A program made the position numbers and the translations under genes. Source: Liquidambar formosana (Eukaryota; Streptophyta; Magnoliopsida; Saxifragales; Altingiaceae). Taken from it: 64,000 nt of DNA. The stretch covers positions 17,364,046-17,428,045 of the forward strand of contig CM077824.1 of the NCBI GenBank assembly GCA_039720395.1. The letters run 5' to 3'. Numbering within the stretch: position 1 is the first letter of the stretch; each line of letters starts with the position of its first letter. Positions 39,301 through 51,446 of this stretch are shown here, piece by piece. Under the pieces are notes generated by a model, which saw only the letters and a list, made by a program, of their open reading frames with translations, was not told the DNA's origin and ran no database searches.

Positions 39301-39537
39301 AGATGCCCTGCATCATAGAGTTCTTCTATTAAGCCCAATCACAAGCTGGGGGAAAACAGTGAGAATGCTTAAGTTGATGCATGGAGATAACATGAGGATG
39401 GTAGGAAAGCTCATTAATTTTTCTACACTCGACTTGATATTGACTATGCAGTGAGTGTAGTGAGTCAATTTGCGCATGCACCTGAATTGTATCATGCACA
39501 TATAGAACTCTCCATTCTTCATCTCTCTCTCTCTCTC

Positions 39538-39588
<51 letters not shown>

Positions 39589-42500
39589 GGTCATACTCTA
39601 CCTTTCTTTCCACTTCTAGACACAAAACCAACAGACGGTTATGTATCTCCAACTACTATGTAAAACAAAATGGCACCATTCAATTTCCAAGGGCTATCTA
39701 AACACAAGCATAATCTAACTTGGCAAAGTGAATTAACTTTTAAAGCGTAAACTGGGGATTTAAAAGCATAAGAAGCTTGTGCCTTGAAACTTGCTTCAAG
39801 ACAAGGCAAAGGAAAAGCATCTCGAGAAGTAACTCTAGAGTCAGAAATTCCCACAATGCATGCATGGTGATGAAGAAGTGTCCAGTCTCTCTAAGATTTG
39901 CAGAATGGTAAAGAAGGAGAAGAAAATACTAGAGTTGATAAAATGATGTAGAGGAAGAGCCAATCATTCACTCTCCTCCCAGAAGATGACCAGAATACCC
40001 TTGTTAATAACACATGCATCAAGTTGGTGTATATAATAAACGCTAACTTGCTCAGAATGTCACAAAAGTAGGATGAAAATATTTAGTCTTTACAAAAAGA
40101 GGACAGATCCAACCCTAGACTAGCTTATCTTTGATGAAATTCTGATTCACTTCTATATGCTTGATTCTATCATGTTGCACCGGATCATGTGCAATGCTTA
40201 TAAGAGCTTTATTGTCTCAGTAAATTCATTGGACCTACCAAGTTAGTCTGATGAATAAGTTCCCGTATTCTAGGCTTTGCAGAATGGAAAAGAAAGAGAA
40301 AACAAGAAAAGAAAAATAATAGAGGAGAGGAAAGAATGAAGATGGAGTGAGAGACAATCAATCACACTCCCAAAATACCTTTATAAATGAGAGGACTTCC
40401 AAATTACATCTCAATAACATCCCTACTATGTAGATAAAACAATTATATCCTGATTACACAATAAGACTGAAATATCTTTGTTAACAACACACATGATGCC
40501 CAGAGACTCACTCAATGTCTGAAGCAGTGTGTGCCACATCAATTAACAAATACTAAAATTCACAAAACAGAAGTGATTCCCCCACCTCTTTCAAGAATTG
40601 GTAAGTTTGAAAGTACATATTTTCTCATCTTTAGTGTGTACTCTGATGAACTATATCACATCAAGGCTTATCTTAACGAATATCGAAAGAGATTTGCAGC
40701 TTCTGACATGCCTTGAATTTTTACAAGATACAATTAATTTTAATCACAAAACTTTCTTGCCCCTTATATTTGTTTTTGTCATGCATGATGATTGAATAAA
40801 TTATTTGGTGTTTGTTTAAAATTTTTCCATAAGATAAACTTAATTTCATTTTTTTTTTCCTTTTTGCAATATCTTATTATGAATCTTATGCCTCACAATA
40901 TGAGGCCCACACCTCGTGTGTTGGAGATCTACGCTCTCGAGTTGTAACTTCACCATTAGAAAGATAATCATAAAACAATCTCCAAAAAATCAATGGCGAA
41001 AAAAGACAGTCCTAAAAGAAACAAACCACTACAACATCAACATCACAACCTCACCCTCTACAAAATTAATGAATATTATATTATCATTACAAGGTATTAG
41101 ACTGACATATCTAACAGGATTTCAAGACTAAGCAAGTTTCAGAAAATAATTACCACTTCATTCTACCTCATTAAGCTTAGTGGAAAGCTCATCAAGCAAT
41201 TCAATGCGACTCTTTGACTTCTCCAAAGCCTGCATGACCTTCTTCTTTTGAAAAAGTAGCTCTCTTGCATTATTTTCCTTCCCAGTCTCAACACTAATAG
41301 CTGCCTGTCGCCGAAGCTTCTCGGCTGCCTCTGACAACCGCAATAGCCTCAATCTTGCATTATTTGCTGATTCAGCAATCAAAATTATTTTAATAGAGAA
41401 AGTCATTATGTATAAGTGGTGTACAAGTGGTAAAAAAGTCTTAAACCATTAAGCACCAAAGTAATGCATGTAATCATCATAACACACAAAAGTGTTGACT
41501 TAATTGGGTGTATTGTTTCTTGGTAGGGTGGTGTTCTTTTTGGGAGTGTTCTTTTCTGGGGTGGACTTTTGGTTCACAAAAAAACCAAAAAAAAAAAAAA
41601 AAAAAAATGTTGGGAGGAGGTAAAAAAAGGATCTTCTACTTCAAATCAACGACCGAAGACTTAATGAAAAAAATTAGAAGTAATAATGAAAATAAATATT
41701 AAAAACCTAGCCACTTATCCAACGATAAATTCCTGTGTAGAACTGCTACAAAACAGAACAAGCAAAGAAGGAAATGGAATACCAGGAGCCAGCAATTAAC
41801 TCATCAAAGATACAAGCTTTAAATCTTGGATTAGGTAGAACAGTAAAGTAGTATGATTCTCCAGCAAAATCTTATGATAGATAACTGAAACAGCATTCTA
41901 ACATGCTCAAATCACAGAATATATATCATCAAACTTAAACTTGAAAAGTACCTTCTACTTGTCAGCCTTGAATAAAAACTAAACTTATATCCTCTCGAGC
42001 AAAAACATCATTGGGCAGAGAAACTAACTTAAGCACATCACCTGACATATGACTTAGAACCTTTTGCATAGCATGCATATCCAATCAAGATGATGCTGGG
42101 ATTGCTTGAAACTTAAATAAGGGGAAAGATTTAGAAAGTCTTGAAAAATTTTTAAACAATTAAAAAAGTTAAATTAATCTCACAATTTGAGAAGTGTAAT
42201 ACGTTATCTAATATATTATAGGAACTTCTGTACTAGAAACAATGATATCCCCAATTATAGCACCTCTGCGATGTAAAATATATCTCTTCTCACCATCCCC
42301 ATAGTGTATGAGAAAAATGTATGCAGTTTTTAAACATTTTGATTTAGGTCTGAAGTTCATGGAATATTTGCAATATATATCATGCCTTACTGCAAATAAA
42401 TTATCTTATATAATTGAATACACACACAGACACACTACAATTTGTATGGTCGTGACTATATGAACCATTATTATCATTAATTGGCAGCTCTACCATAACC

Positions 42501-43703
42501 GAACCTAACAGCCATATAATTGCTGATCTGGTTAAGTATAGAGATGATTTTAAGTAGAGCTAAGTAGCTACCACTAGAAGTGGTTAAAATCTACTTATAT
42601 GTTGTCATTATGGCATATATTGGTGTTTCTGAGTAGTTTTTTCTCTATGTGTGAGCTCCATAATATTTTCCCAAAGACTTAACATTAAATTTTCACATAC
42701 TTCCCAATGGTTTCCCAAATGTTTCCTTTGGCCATAGCACATTGGTTTATCACCCAAAATACTCATATCGGTTCTACATCTATGTTCTTCTGATATTTTC
42801 TTAACACTGATTGAAAATTTCTACTTTTCTCCTAGAGTCTTTAAATGAATCAAATTTTTTTCCAACACGAGAAAATAATAAGTTGAAAATGTGAAGACCA
42901 AGAGGAAGAAGCTCTTGGTTATCCAGAATTTTAAAATCCCAACTGCGGGTGCTTCTCGGCAGAGCCGAGGCCATATGAAATATAGACAAGAACTAACTCT
43001 CCTATAAAATAGGTTTAGGGGACAATAATTTGATAAATTATCAACATTCTCCAAAACATCTTTGCATAGCACGTAAAGATTTGGAACTATGAGATTCCTT
43101 GAAATTAAGTGGTTGATGAAGCAAAATTAAGTGGTCGCTTCTAGACATTATTTTCAGAATTATCATATCTTTTTTTATAAAGCAAAATTATCATATTTCC
43201 TGTATTAAAAAAGGTATAAAGTTGTACAAATTTAAATATCAACAAAAAAATCTCACCTTCTACCCAACTCATTCCAATATGATCTTAGATACCTTTATCA
43301 CTTTCAAGACAACCCTATTGTCCTCAACTCATCAAGACTTCATTTTTCCAAATGAGAATACAAATTAGAAGGCATAAATATTTACTATCTAATCTATTTT
43401 GGCTTATATTATCTCACAGCACTGGACTGCACGTATGGATATGTGATCACAATGCCTCGTAAAATAAAATTTGGGATTATTCCAATATTTCAATCCTTTT
43501 AATTTTCACTTCATCACATAATACAATTCCACTCCAATCTCTCCAGCTGTTGCAAATGCACACATCATACTGCCAAACTGAAACTTAAAAGATTACCTAC
43601 TCTATCACTTGCAACAGCAAAAAGTGATATACCAGAATCGGGTAAGCTCCATCACTGGTCTAAAAAACAATATGAACGACCCACCAATGAAATATAAACC
43701 TAA

Positions 43704-43747
<44 letters not shown>

Positions 43748-44405
43748 TTCTTTTTTCAAAGGGCATTACCCAGTGCTGGTCCTGAGGTCCTGGGAGGGGT
43801 GAGCTAGATACCATCCTAACCTTTGTCTTTCAATTCAAAGTGGTCGTCACCCTCAAGACTCAAACCTGCGCCTTTTGGTGGCCCGAGACTTTTACCATTG
43901 CACCCATGAAATATAAGTATACAATACATAAATTTACACCCACAGATAGAGACACACACACATTTATGGATCTTCTTCAATCACCCAGAAAACCCAGTTC
44001 ATCAAATTTAAGTCTATTCAGCGTAAGCAAGCAATTAGACATATGTGGACCGTAATTCCTAAATTGTTAGTCAGAATTTTTTCAAACAACCTGTGGGTAT
44101 TGTCAATCATTACAGGAGAATATATATTAATTTAGCATATTAAAGTGGCTTTGCATTCAAAAGGAAAGTCCAAAAGCAAGAACCAAAATGGGTTTAGATA
44201 TAAGAAGGGAAATATAGGTATTGTTCGTTTGATGAATGAAGAGATGGGAAAAAAAGCGTTCACCTTTGGTTCGTGTCTTCTCTGCTTCTGAGTGAAGTTG
44301 ACCGAGTTGGGCCCGTAGCTGTTCTGTATCGATGTTGGATGCCAACCGCACGGTCCTCCATGGAGGCCTTCGAGGCACAACTATGGCACCACAATTCAGT
44401 ATCAT
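36344..44405 (-). CDS. Coiled-coil protein of unknown function, four exons
   Basis: Minus-strand exons 44405-44264, 41366-41167, 36902-36427 and 36371-36344 (TAG) join with phases 1, 0 and 2 to give 846 nt, or 281 aa. The basic N-terminus ([14 protein letters not shown]) could be an organelle-targeting peptide. Residues about 27-113 are strongly coiled-coil, with Leu/Glu/Lys/Arg heptads ([51 protein letters not shown]). The third exon is acidic. It ends in a second helical stretch ([16 protein letters not shown], then [20 protein letters not shown]). The last exon adds only nine codons and is the weakest part of the model. I do not recognise the family. Introns of 2.9 and 4.3 kb contain a MITE and copia relics. 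The start ATG is the first in frame. Confidence 0.75.
37332..37481. mobile_element. Short palindromic MITE, about 150 bp, in intron 2 of the coiled-coil gene
   Basis: GGGGAATTACAGATTGGTC at the left is matched at the right by its near-perfect inverted copy (GACCAATCTGTAATTTCCCC). The repeats extend through CTATGGG for about 30 bp. No clear target duplication was found, so superfamily is open. Confidence 0.75.
38200..38525 (-). mobile_element. Copia-like LTR 5' part next to a polypurine tract
   Basis: On the minus strand, a purine tract GAGGGGAG (38526-38533) directly precedes TGTTGGGATGTCC, a common Ty1/copia LTR start. This is the PPT/3'-LTR junction of a minus-strand element. The far LTR end was not located, so the left coordinate is approximate. 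Confidence 0.45.
39542..39583. repeat. 42-base poly-T tract next to (CT)n
   Basis: An uninterrupted T run follows a CT microsatellite (39522-39541). On the minus strand it is a poly-A followed by GA repeats. No retroposon body is recognisable before the A run. Confidence 0.95.
39880..40500 (-). pseudogene. Ty1/copia relic (RNase H C-terminal fragment between LTR-like flanks)
   Basis: Minus-strand 40216-40118 reads [20 protein letters not shown] followed by [12 protein letters not shown], the conserved copia RNase H end. Similar segments beginning TTTGCAGAATGG lie on each side (about 39887 and 40273), perhaps fragments of its two LTRs. That would leave an internally deleted element. It lies in intron 2 of the coiled-coil gene. 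Confidence 0.65.
43709..43739. repeat. (TA)n microsatellite followed by poly-T
   Basis: About 15 TA units in intron 1 of the coiled-coil gene. Confidence 0.9.
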
Positions 44406-45640
44406 CTCCGCTCTCTCTCAAAATGAACAGTAGCAAAGAGCTGAGCTCAGTTTGTTATGAGTGATTTGAGTTGCCTGAGAAAATAAATAAATAAATACAT
44501 AAAAAAATCCCTAATCTTAAAAATTCGAGCTTTTTCCTAAAGTAATGTTGTTCCCAAATATTATTTCCCACTTTAGCATAGTACAAATAAAGACACATTT
44601 TGGTTGCACTTATTTTATAATCTTTTTTATTTTTAAAAACAAAAAGTTGTAAAAGTAAAAAACGTTGTTTGGTTAGAATAATTAAAAAGGATTTCTATAA
44701 AGCAAAAAACAAAATATATTTATTTTCTTTTTCTTCATGAAAACTGAATTAAATGCTCTCATTCATGATTATCAGTTTTATGCAAAACTTGCTTTTTAGT
44801 TATTTATTTATTTATATTTATATTATTATTATTTTATTCCTAGGGGTGCCTTACGCTTACGCATGGCCCGTGTTGCATCAATTTTTTCCTTTATTTCTTG
44901 TCTCTTAGCATTTTTTAAGCTTGGTTTGTTATCATATACCTGTGTTGTTACTCACTTATGTTGCTTTGGACAAGCGTACCGTATTGACCCTTCTTTTTCT
45001 CGAGCTGTGTGGACCCCATCGGGGCATTTTGTTGAAACCCGCATTTCTTGCATGGACAATGTCCTGAGTTATCCTATGGCTCTTGGCACTCACTGAGTAC
45101 GTGCCTATTCCTTTTATATATATACATACATACATATATATATATGTATATATATACATACATACATATGTATGTATATATATATATATATATATATTTT
45201 TCTTTTACCTATATTGTGAGTTGATTGTGAAATGTATATGCATATGCATGAACATCTAACATTTCCCTCTCGACATAGTCTTTGCATTTCTTTTTCAGAC
45301 TTGTTTTTCTAATTCTTAAAATATTTATTATTTTGGGATGTACTTAAACGATTTCTTTCTTTTTAGCCACTTCCGAACATGCCCACTTGACTTGAACTCA
45401 AGGGCATTTTCTTCTTTTTGAATGCTTTGACAATTTTTCACATCAACACCCCTTTCTTATTCAAATGATTTGATAATCTTGCTCTTGTTTGCACTATTTT
45501 GATTGCTCATTTTTTATTTGAACTTGCATTATCACGTAAGAAATAAGCTCATTTATCTTTAACAAATGGATGACAATAATTGAATTGGGACAAGGCACGC
45601 CATAAAGCATCAGACGGGCTAAACAAAAAGGTAATAGAAT
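44406..45640. other. Promoter of the coiled-coil gene and unassigned AT-rich DNA
   Basis: The first few hundred bases are the upstream region of the minus-strand coiled-coil gene. A 77-codon plus-strand frame (44863-45096) begins with a hydrophobic segment but resembles nothing known. The rest is AT-rich. Confidence 0.35.
45114..45197. repeat. TATA/CATA microsatellite
   Basis: About 84 bases of TA and TACA units with several internal palindromes (TATATGTATATATATACATA type), able to form cruciforms. Confidence 0.92.
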
Positions 45641-46318
45641 GTGCCATGCGTACGCATGAAGGGAATATGCGTACACATAAACAATTTTTTACAGCAACCC
45701 CATTTGCTCTTTATAAATAGGCATTTCAGTATCTTGATTTCCATATCTTCTTCATATAATCATGGCCAATTCTTTCTCCATTCTAGACATCAAAAGCTGG
45801 CTTTTGTTTCCTGACTATTAAGCAGTTTAGCAATTAGAGTCATTCCACCTATCTTCTGTCTATTAACTTTCAATACATTTTTACTCTTTTCATGCATCGG
45901 ATATGACTGTACAAACAACTCCAATTGATTGAAGCATCAACATTAAATCGTTATCAATCAGGACACTATCGCCATTGCAAGTTTAATCACACCTTTCTTT
46001 ATTGCCAAGACATTACCAGAATTTTTAGACTCCTTATTTTGTCATCACATCCTCTGGTATTACCCGTGGTGGCACATCAGTTAAATAACCACCTAGTTGG
46101 TGCTCCCTGAGAGCGTAATGCTGGTTGGTTTGCATGAAATTTCATATTACCCTACAGCTCGTATTGCGCCCCAATTTAGGAAGAATCAATATGCCCTCAA
46201 TAAGTACCCTACGGAGTATACTTGCTCCATTTCTGTACGAACTATTGAGTAAGTCCAATCATTATGGAAAAACAAGCTACAAATTAGCAACCTCTGAACC
46301 CAAAACTAGTAAGCCCAC
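45640..46318 (+). pseudogene. Degenerate plus-strand ORF with its own TATA box, antisense to the gypsy element
   Basis: A palindrome CATGCGTACGCATG (45645-45658) and a good TATA box (TATAAATAGG, about 45713) precede ATG 45762 (MANSFSILDIKSWLLFPDY). The frame then breaks repeatedly. Coding-like blocks continue in other frames as far as PTARIAPQFRKNQYALNKY near 46150-46210. A solo LTR interrupts it at 46318. The position, downstream of the integrase end of the minus-strand gypsy element and on the opposite strand, matches the antisense extra ORFs known in Tat-lineage retrotransposons. The protein itself I do not recognise. Confidence 0.4.
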
Positions 46319-48069
46319 TGTCACACCCCATTTTTGTACCACCTTACTAGGGTTTGTCATTTCATGCAGGTTTTCGTTTTGTTTTTGAGTCTAGTCATTT
46401 GTATTAGTTTTTTAGGCTCACAAGGATAATGGGTATGAATTTTGGTTCAATTTGGAGTTGATCTTGAGGGTTAATAAGAACTTTTGTGACTTGAGGGACA
46501 TAATCATATTTTAGGTCACGAATCTTTCATTTAACCTTGAAATGATGTCCAAATTGTCAATTGGAGTTCATATTAATGCATATGAGGTATTTCTAGATTC
46601 AATTTGATGAATTAATTCCTTTCAAATTGACTTTAATTAGTCTTTATTTTATCCCTAAAAGTGTTTTAGAGTGTTTAATTTTGGTTTGGAAAGTATTTGG
46701 TTCAATCCTATGTGCATACCTATGCTTTGCAATGGTAGTGCATAGCAGTTAACCGCATTTGTAAAACCTAACCATGCACCCATGGTTAGTGGTTTTCATC
46801 CTAAAATGTTTAAAAATGTATTCCTTATCAAAACATGGTCGTTTTGGCTTGTATTTCATCAAAATCGAAGTTAATTTGACCCCTAAAACACCCTTAGAAG
46901 GCAACAAAGTCCAAAAAAAGAGAAAAACTGAAGCGGGCTTGGGTGACCACCCAGCCTCGGGCTGCTAGCCGCCTGGGCCCAGGTGGCTAGTTGCCCAGGC
47001 CCTGGAGGTCACTCGAGCTAATTTCCTATTTTTGTTGAAGCGAGACTCTCCTTCTAATTTTGATGGATTTGGACTCTTTTAGACGACTTTCCTTCTAATT
47101 TTTGGTAACTTTTGAGTTCCTTAAGCACTAAGGGAATCTCTAATAACCCTTGGATTAGTTTTTAGGGTTTTCAATCCTAGCCATTGATTTATCCTAATTA
47201 AATTCTATAAATACCCCTACTATGCTTCAGCACTTCTATGCATTAAACTTGAGTTTTTAAGAGAGAATAAAAAAAGGGAGCTAAAGGAGAGTTGAAATTC
47301 TTGATGTAGTCTTGAAGAAGCTTGTTTCAAATCATTCACAAGAGCAAGAGAGAGTTCCTACAGCAGCAAAGGAAGCTTTCCTAAGGTGTGATAGTTGCCT
47401 TATTACAAATAAGGCTGTTATTGCTTAAAAATAATTGCATAAGGTAAGTAGGTTGTGAAAGTGCCCTAATTCACTTTTCCTATTCTTTCCCTTCTCCATT
47501 TTTAGGGTCACTTTTTAATATGAATCTATAGTAGTTTCCAAAAGAATCCTTGTTAAATAAATATCCTTTTTATTAAAGGGGCAAACTACATATTGGTGTC
47601 ACTAACTTTACCCCAAATTTCAATGTGGTGTATAAACTTTTAATTTGTCCAATTTAGTGCATTAACTATACATTAGTGTTTCAATGTGGGTAAATATGGG
47701 ACGGCCGTTTAGTTTACTAACTGGAGACCTCACATGCGCTGATGTAGCGATCCATGTGGCGTTGACGTGGCATCCCTGGTGGAGTCTCCCCAGGAGAACT
47801 TACATATTAATGTCATTAACTTTACCCCAAATTTCAATGTAGTGCATAAACTTTTAATTTGTCCAATTTAATGCACTAACTATACATTAGTGTTTCAATG
47901 TGGGTAAACATGAGGCGACCATTTACTTCACTAATGGGGACCTCATGTGTCCTCACGTGGTGGCCCATCTTGCGCTGATAGGGCATCCTTAGTGGAGTTT
48001 CCCCATTTTTTCCCACCATTCGCATCTCACGTGCGCAGCATCTGAGAGATTATTTACATTGATAACCCT

Positions 48070-48498
48070 TTATGATCTAGGGCTTTTGACCCAAGAGCGA
48101 GAATAGTAGGTGGGGGTGGGGGACGCAAGGAGCCGCTCTGCTTCTACATCGACTACAAACTGATCCAAAGAATGGTAAAGATTATCTTCGGGAATGGTGG
48201 TGGGGGTGGGGGATGCAAGGGTTTGGGGAGGGGAGAGAATAGGGAACGGATGGAAGGTGGAATTAGGGTTAGGGAGAGGGGGAGAGGGGGAGAGGGAAGA
48301 CTCCATTTCTTTGAGGAAGTTGTTAATGTGGCAATAAGGGTGGAAGAGAATGGGGGAAGAGGGCCGGAGAACTCTCATGTCACACAAGTGGCACCAATAT
48401 GTCTGTCTTTCCATGATGGCAATGGTGGTGGTGGTGGCAGTAGTGGAAGACATGGTGGATATCTTCATGCTTTCAATAGTAGCTTTTCTTCTCTTCAA
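48070..48498 (-). pseudogene. Captured RING-type E3 ligase N-terminal zinc-ribbon fragment in the Pack-MULE
   Basis: A 142-codon minus-strand frame contains TYWCHLCDMRVLRPSS (residues 33-48), then a degraded second metal pair (HPYC, 53-56), then NNFLKEMESSLSPSPPLP. The order YWC-x2-C..C-x2-C..FLEE(M/I)E, then a Ser/Pro-rich linker, is the N-terminal zinc ribbon of plant RING-H2 E3 ligases (RHC1A/RDUF type). One Cys of the second CxxC appears replaced, and the C-terminal RING finger is missing. It is a captured fragment, probably not a functional ligase. The frame is open for its whole length. Confidence 0.6.
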
Positions 48499-48537
48499 AT
48501 AGAAAGGATTGTAATTACGTATGTTGGGAAAGGGAAA

Positions 48538-48585
48538 ATGGAAATGGAAATGGAAATGGAAATGGAAAATGGAAAATGGAAATGG
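48538..48585. repeat. (ATGGAA)n short tandem repeat inside the Pack-MULE
   Basis: About seven copies of a GGAAAT/GGAAAAT unit upstream of the captured fragment's ATG (minus strand). Confidence 0.9.
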
Positions 48586-49949
48586 GAAGGAAGGTGGGGT
48601 TTCCTATGCTCTATCGTTTCTGACTATGGATGGGTCCATCGAAACAACTTTAATAGAGACTCCACCAGAGATGCCACGTCGGTGGCAGATGGGCCACCAT
48701 GTGAGTGCATGTGAGGTCCCCATTAGTGAATTAAATAACCATCCCATGTTCACATTGAAACATTAATGTATAGTTAGTGCATTAAATTGGACAAATTAAA
48801 AGTTTATGCACCACATTGAAATTTGGGGTAAAGTTAGTAACACTAATATGTAATTTCTCCTGGGAAAACTCCAACCAGGGATGCCACGTCAATGCCACAT
48901 GGATCGCCACGTCAACGCATGTGAGGTCTCCGTTAGTAAACTAAACGGCCATCCCATGTTTACCCACATTGAAACATTAATGTATAGTTAGTGTACTAAA
49001 TTGGACAAATTAAAAGTTTATACACTACATTGAAATTTGGGGTAAAGTTAGTGACACTAATATGTAGTTTGCCCTTATTAAAGCTTCCATCCTATGGGAG
49101 TTGCTTGATTCCAAACTTGGTTTATTTACTAATTCTCTTTCAAGTAAGGAAACTTAGAGTTTTTACTTTAGGTTTGTATTAGGATTTAACCCTAAGTATT
49201 TTCGGACTACGTGGACTTTGATCCATGTATTTCGTTGCATGGTACGTAGGCGCTTTAAGGTTCATGTCTGCCCTAGGATCCAAGTATCCTAGTTTTTCTT
49301 CTTCTTTTTCTTATCTTCTTTTTCTCTTTTATTTGATTGTGTGGATGGATGAATGGAATATATGATATGCATGCAATTCTTGATGTGATATACTTACTGA
49401 TTTTTGTATGGTAAGATCTTAATTTAGCTCAAATAAACTAAGAGACCGAAAGGGTGATATGGATGCATATAGGCTTTGCCTGGAACCTTCCTAGGTCATA
49501 ACTTAGCCTCCGAATCCCTAATTTCTTTAGTTTCCAAAAGATTGTTTTTGCCTTTCCTTTTTAAACATGGAGTCATTCAATTGCTTTCTTTAAAACAAAG
49601 TGTTTTTAGGGTTTTCCTTATTTTCTTTAAAAAATAAGGTGGCGATTCCTTTTCTTTTTCAAACCAATCTTTTTCAATTATATGGGCTACTTTTCAAGGT
49701 TCACACCCACCTTTATCCTATTATGATTGGTTGGTCATGGATTTGGAAAGTGCCAAAAAAGCAGAAACAAGGATTCAGCACAAGAGGAAAGAATCATTTG
49801 GAGAAGAAGGGCTTTTAAAGAAGACAAGAGATTGAAAAGAAGATGCACATCGGTGTATCTTTTTCAGACTTCACTGCACTTTTTATTATTTCCTACTTAC
49901 ATTTTCAATTTTAAATAAAAATGACTAAGTTGTATTGGTTATTCGTTTT

Positions 49950-51446
49950 CAAGAATCTTCTTTTTAATTGACCTTTGTATTTAACGAGAATCTCAATGAT
50001 TACAAATTGGTTTCACCATTCCTCCTACAAATTATACCATCACCTCTCTCCTTCATAATTTCAATCGCACCCATTTAGGGCTGCCTATGTATTCCCAAAT
50101 TTCAACTTGAATTTTGTGATACCATGGCTTGCTCTTTTTTTTTTTTTTCCTTTTTCTTGGGAAATCAGGTCCTCGTAGTTCGTATGCTTCTTCTTATATG
50201 TAATACTTTCGTAATTGATCCATGTTAACCGACTGCATGAGCTCATTACCATCCCCATAGATTAACTTAATTGCTCCTCTTGACATGATCATTTTTATAA
50301 TGTATGGGCCCATGCTAACTGGGCCTAAATTTGCTCATTGGATCAAATATTTGTACTTACATCTGCTTAAGCACCAAATCTCCTTCTTTGGTCTTCTAGG
50401 CCTCACCTTTTTATTGAAAGCTCTAGTGATTCTTTTCTGATAACCTTGAACATGATATAAAGTTTGCAATCTCTTCTCGTCAATCAATGCCAACTGCTCA
50501 TATTTGTTTTTCACCCTTTATGCTTCTAATATTTGGTTTTCTATCATTGTCCTCAACGAACCAACCTCTATTTCCATTAGTAATACAGCTTCCATCCCGT
50601 ACACCAAAGAGTATGGTGTAGTACCAGTTAATGTCCTTATGGACGTATAATAACCCTAAAGTGCAAATGGTAGTTTCTCTGCCAGTCTTTATATGTGACT
50701 GCATTTTTCTCCAAGATTGACTTAATGTTTTTTGTTTGTAGCTTTTACAACTCCATTCGTCTGAGGTCTATATGGGGAAGACTTGTGATGCTTTATCTGA
50801 TACCCTCTAAATAGTGCTTTGACCTCATTCTAGAAGTATAATCCATTATTTGTGATCACTTCATGTGGCACTTTGTACCGACATATAATGTTCTACTCAA
50901 TAAACCTGGCTACGTGCGACGACTTTAACTTCGTATAAGCAACTGCTTCTACCCATTTGGTAAAGTAGTCTATGGCAACCAGAATATACTAATGTCCTCT
51001 TAGCTTTGGGTTTAATTTCTCCAATTATGTCGATGCCCCAAGTGGAGAATGGCCACAGCAATGTCATTTGATGCAATTCCACTAGTGGCATATAGTTCAA
51101 GTTGGTATACTACTTGGCATTGATAGCATTTCTTTACGTACTCCACACAGTCTCCTATCATGGTTGTCTAGAAATATCCCATCCTGATTATTTTCTTGGT
51201 TAACATTTTTTTGTTTATATGAGGCCCATATATTCCTTCATGCACTTCTCCTATGAGAATTCGTGCCTTTTCATCATCCACACATAGTAAATGAATCCCA
51301 TCATACAATATTCTATATAAATCTCTTCTACATAAGATGTACTGTGCGGCCATAAGATGCAATGCCCTTCGATCCTTCTTGTCAGTGCATTCTGGATATT
51401 CATCTTTCTCAATCACCTTCTTAATATCGTAATACCAAGGTCTCCC
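49950..51446 (-). pseudogene. gypsy integrase
   Basis: In order on the minus strand: PWYYDIKK, ECTDKKDRRALHLMAAQYIL, VHEGIYGPHINKKM (zinc-binding region), WPFSTWGIDIIGEI (first catalytic Asp) and a degraded core. A C-terminal tail with GDLVL-like and MDQLRKYY-like blocks reaches about 50170. Several stops are present. Confidence 0.82.

Larger units (their letters stand above)
47579..49074. mobile_element. Pack-MULE, 1496 bp, with doubled terminal inverted repeats
   Basis: Ends GGGCAAACTACATATTGGTG and its inverted copy are flanked by the perfect 9-bp duplication TTATTAAAG (47570-47578, 49075-49083), diagnostic of Mutator-like elements. Each terminal repeat is about 430 bp and is itself two direct copies of a roughly 215-bp unit: left 47579-47796 and 47797-48007, right about 48650-48863 and 48864-49074. 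The middle carries a captured gene fragment but no transposase, so the element is non-autonomous. Confidence 0.92.
46319..49705 (-). mobile_element. Solo LTR (minus orientation) containing a nested MULE
   Basis: On the plus strand it begins TGTCACACCCCATTTTTGTACC and ends GGTTCACA. It is flanked by the perfect 5-bp duplication CCCAC (46314-46318, 49706-49710). Removing the MULE and one copy of its duplication leaves an LTR of about 1880 bp. The ends resemble the other solo LTRs here, but its interior is diverged and lacks the CGTACG clusters, so it is a related subfamily. Confidence 0.87.

Noticed and set aside
39313..39652. Lysine-rich ORFs around 39.5 kb
   Set aside because: Translation of the 42-base poly-T/A tract.
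45114..45197. Regularly spaced palindromes suggesting a CRISPR-like array or origin
   Set aside because: It is a simple TA/CATA microsatellite; there are no unique spacers.
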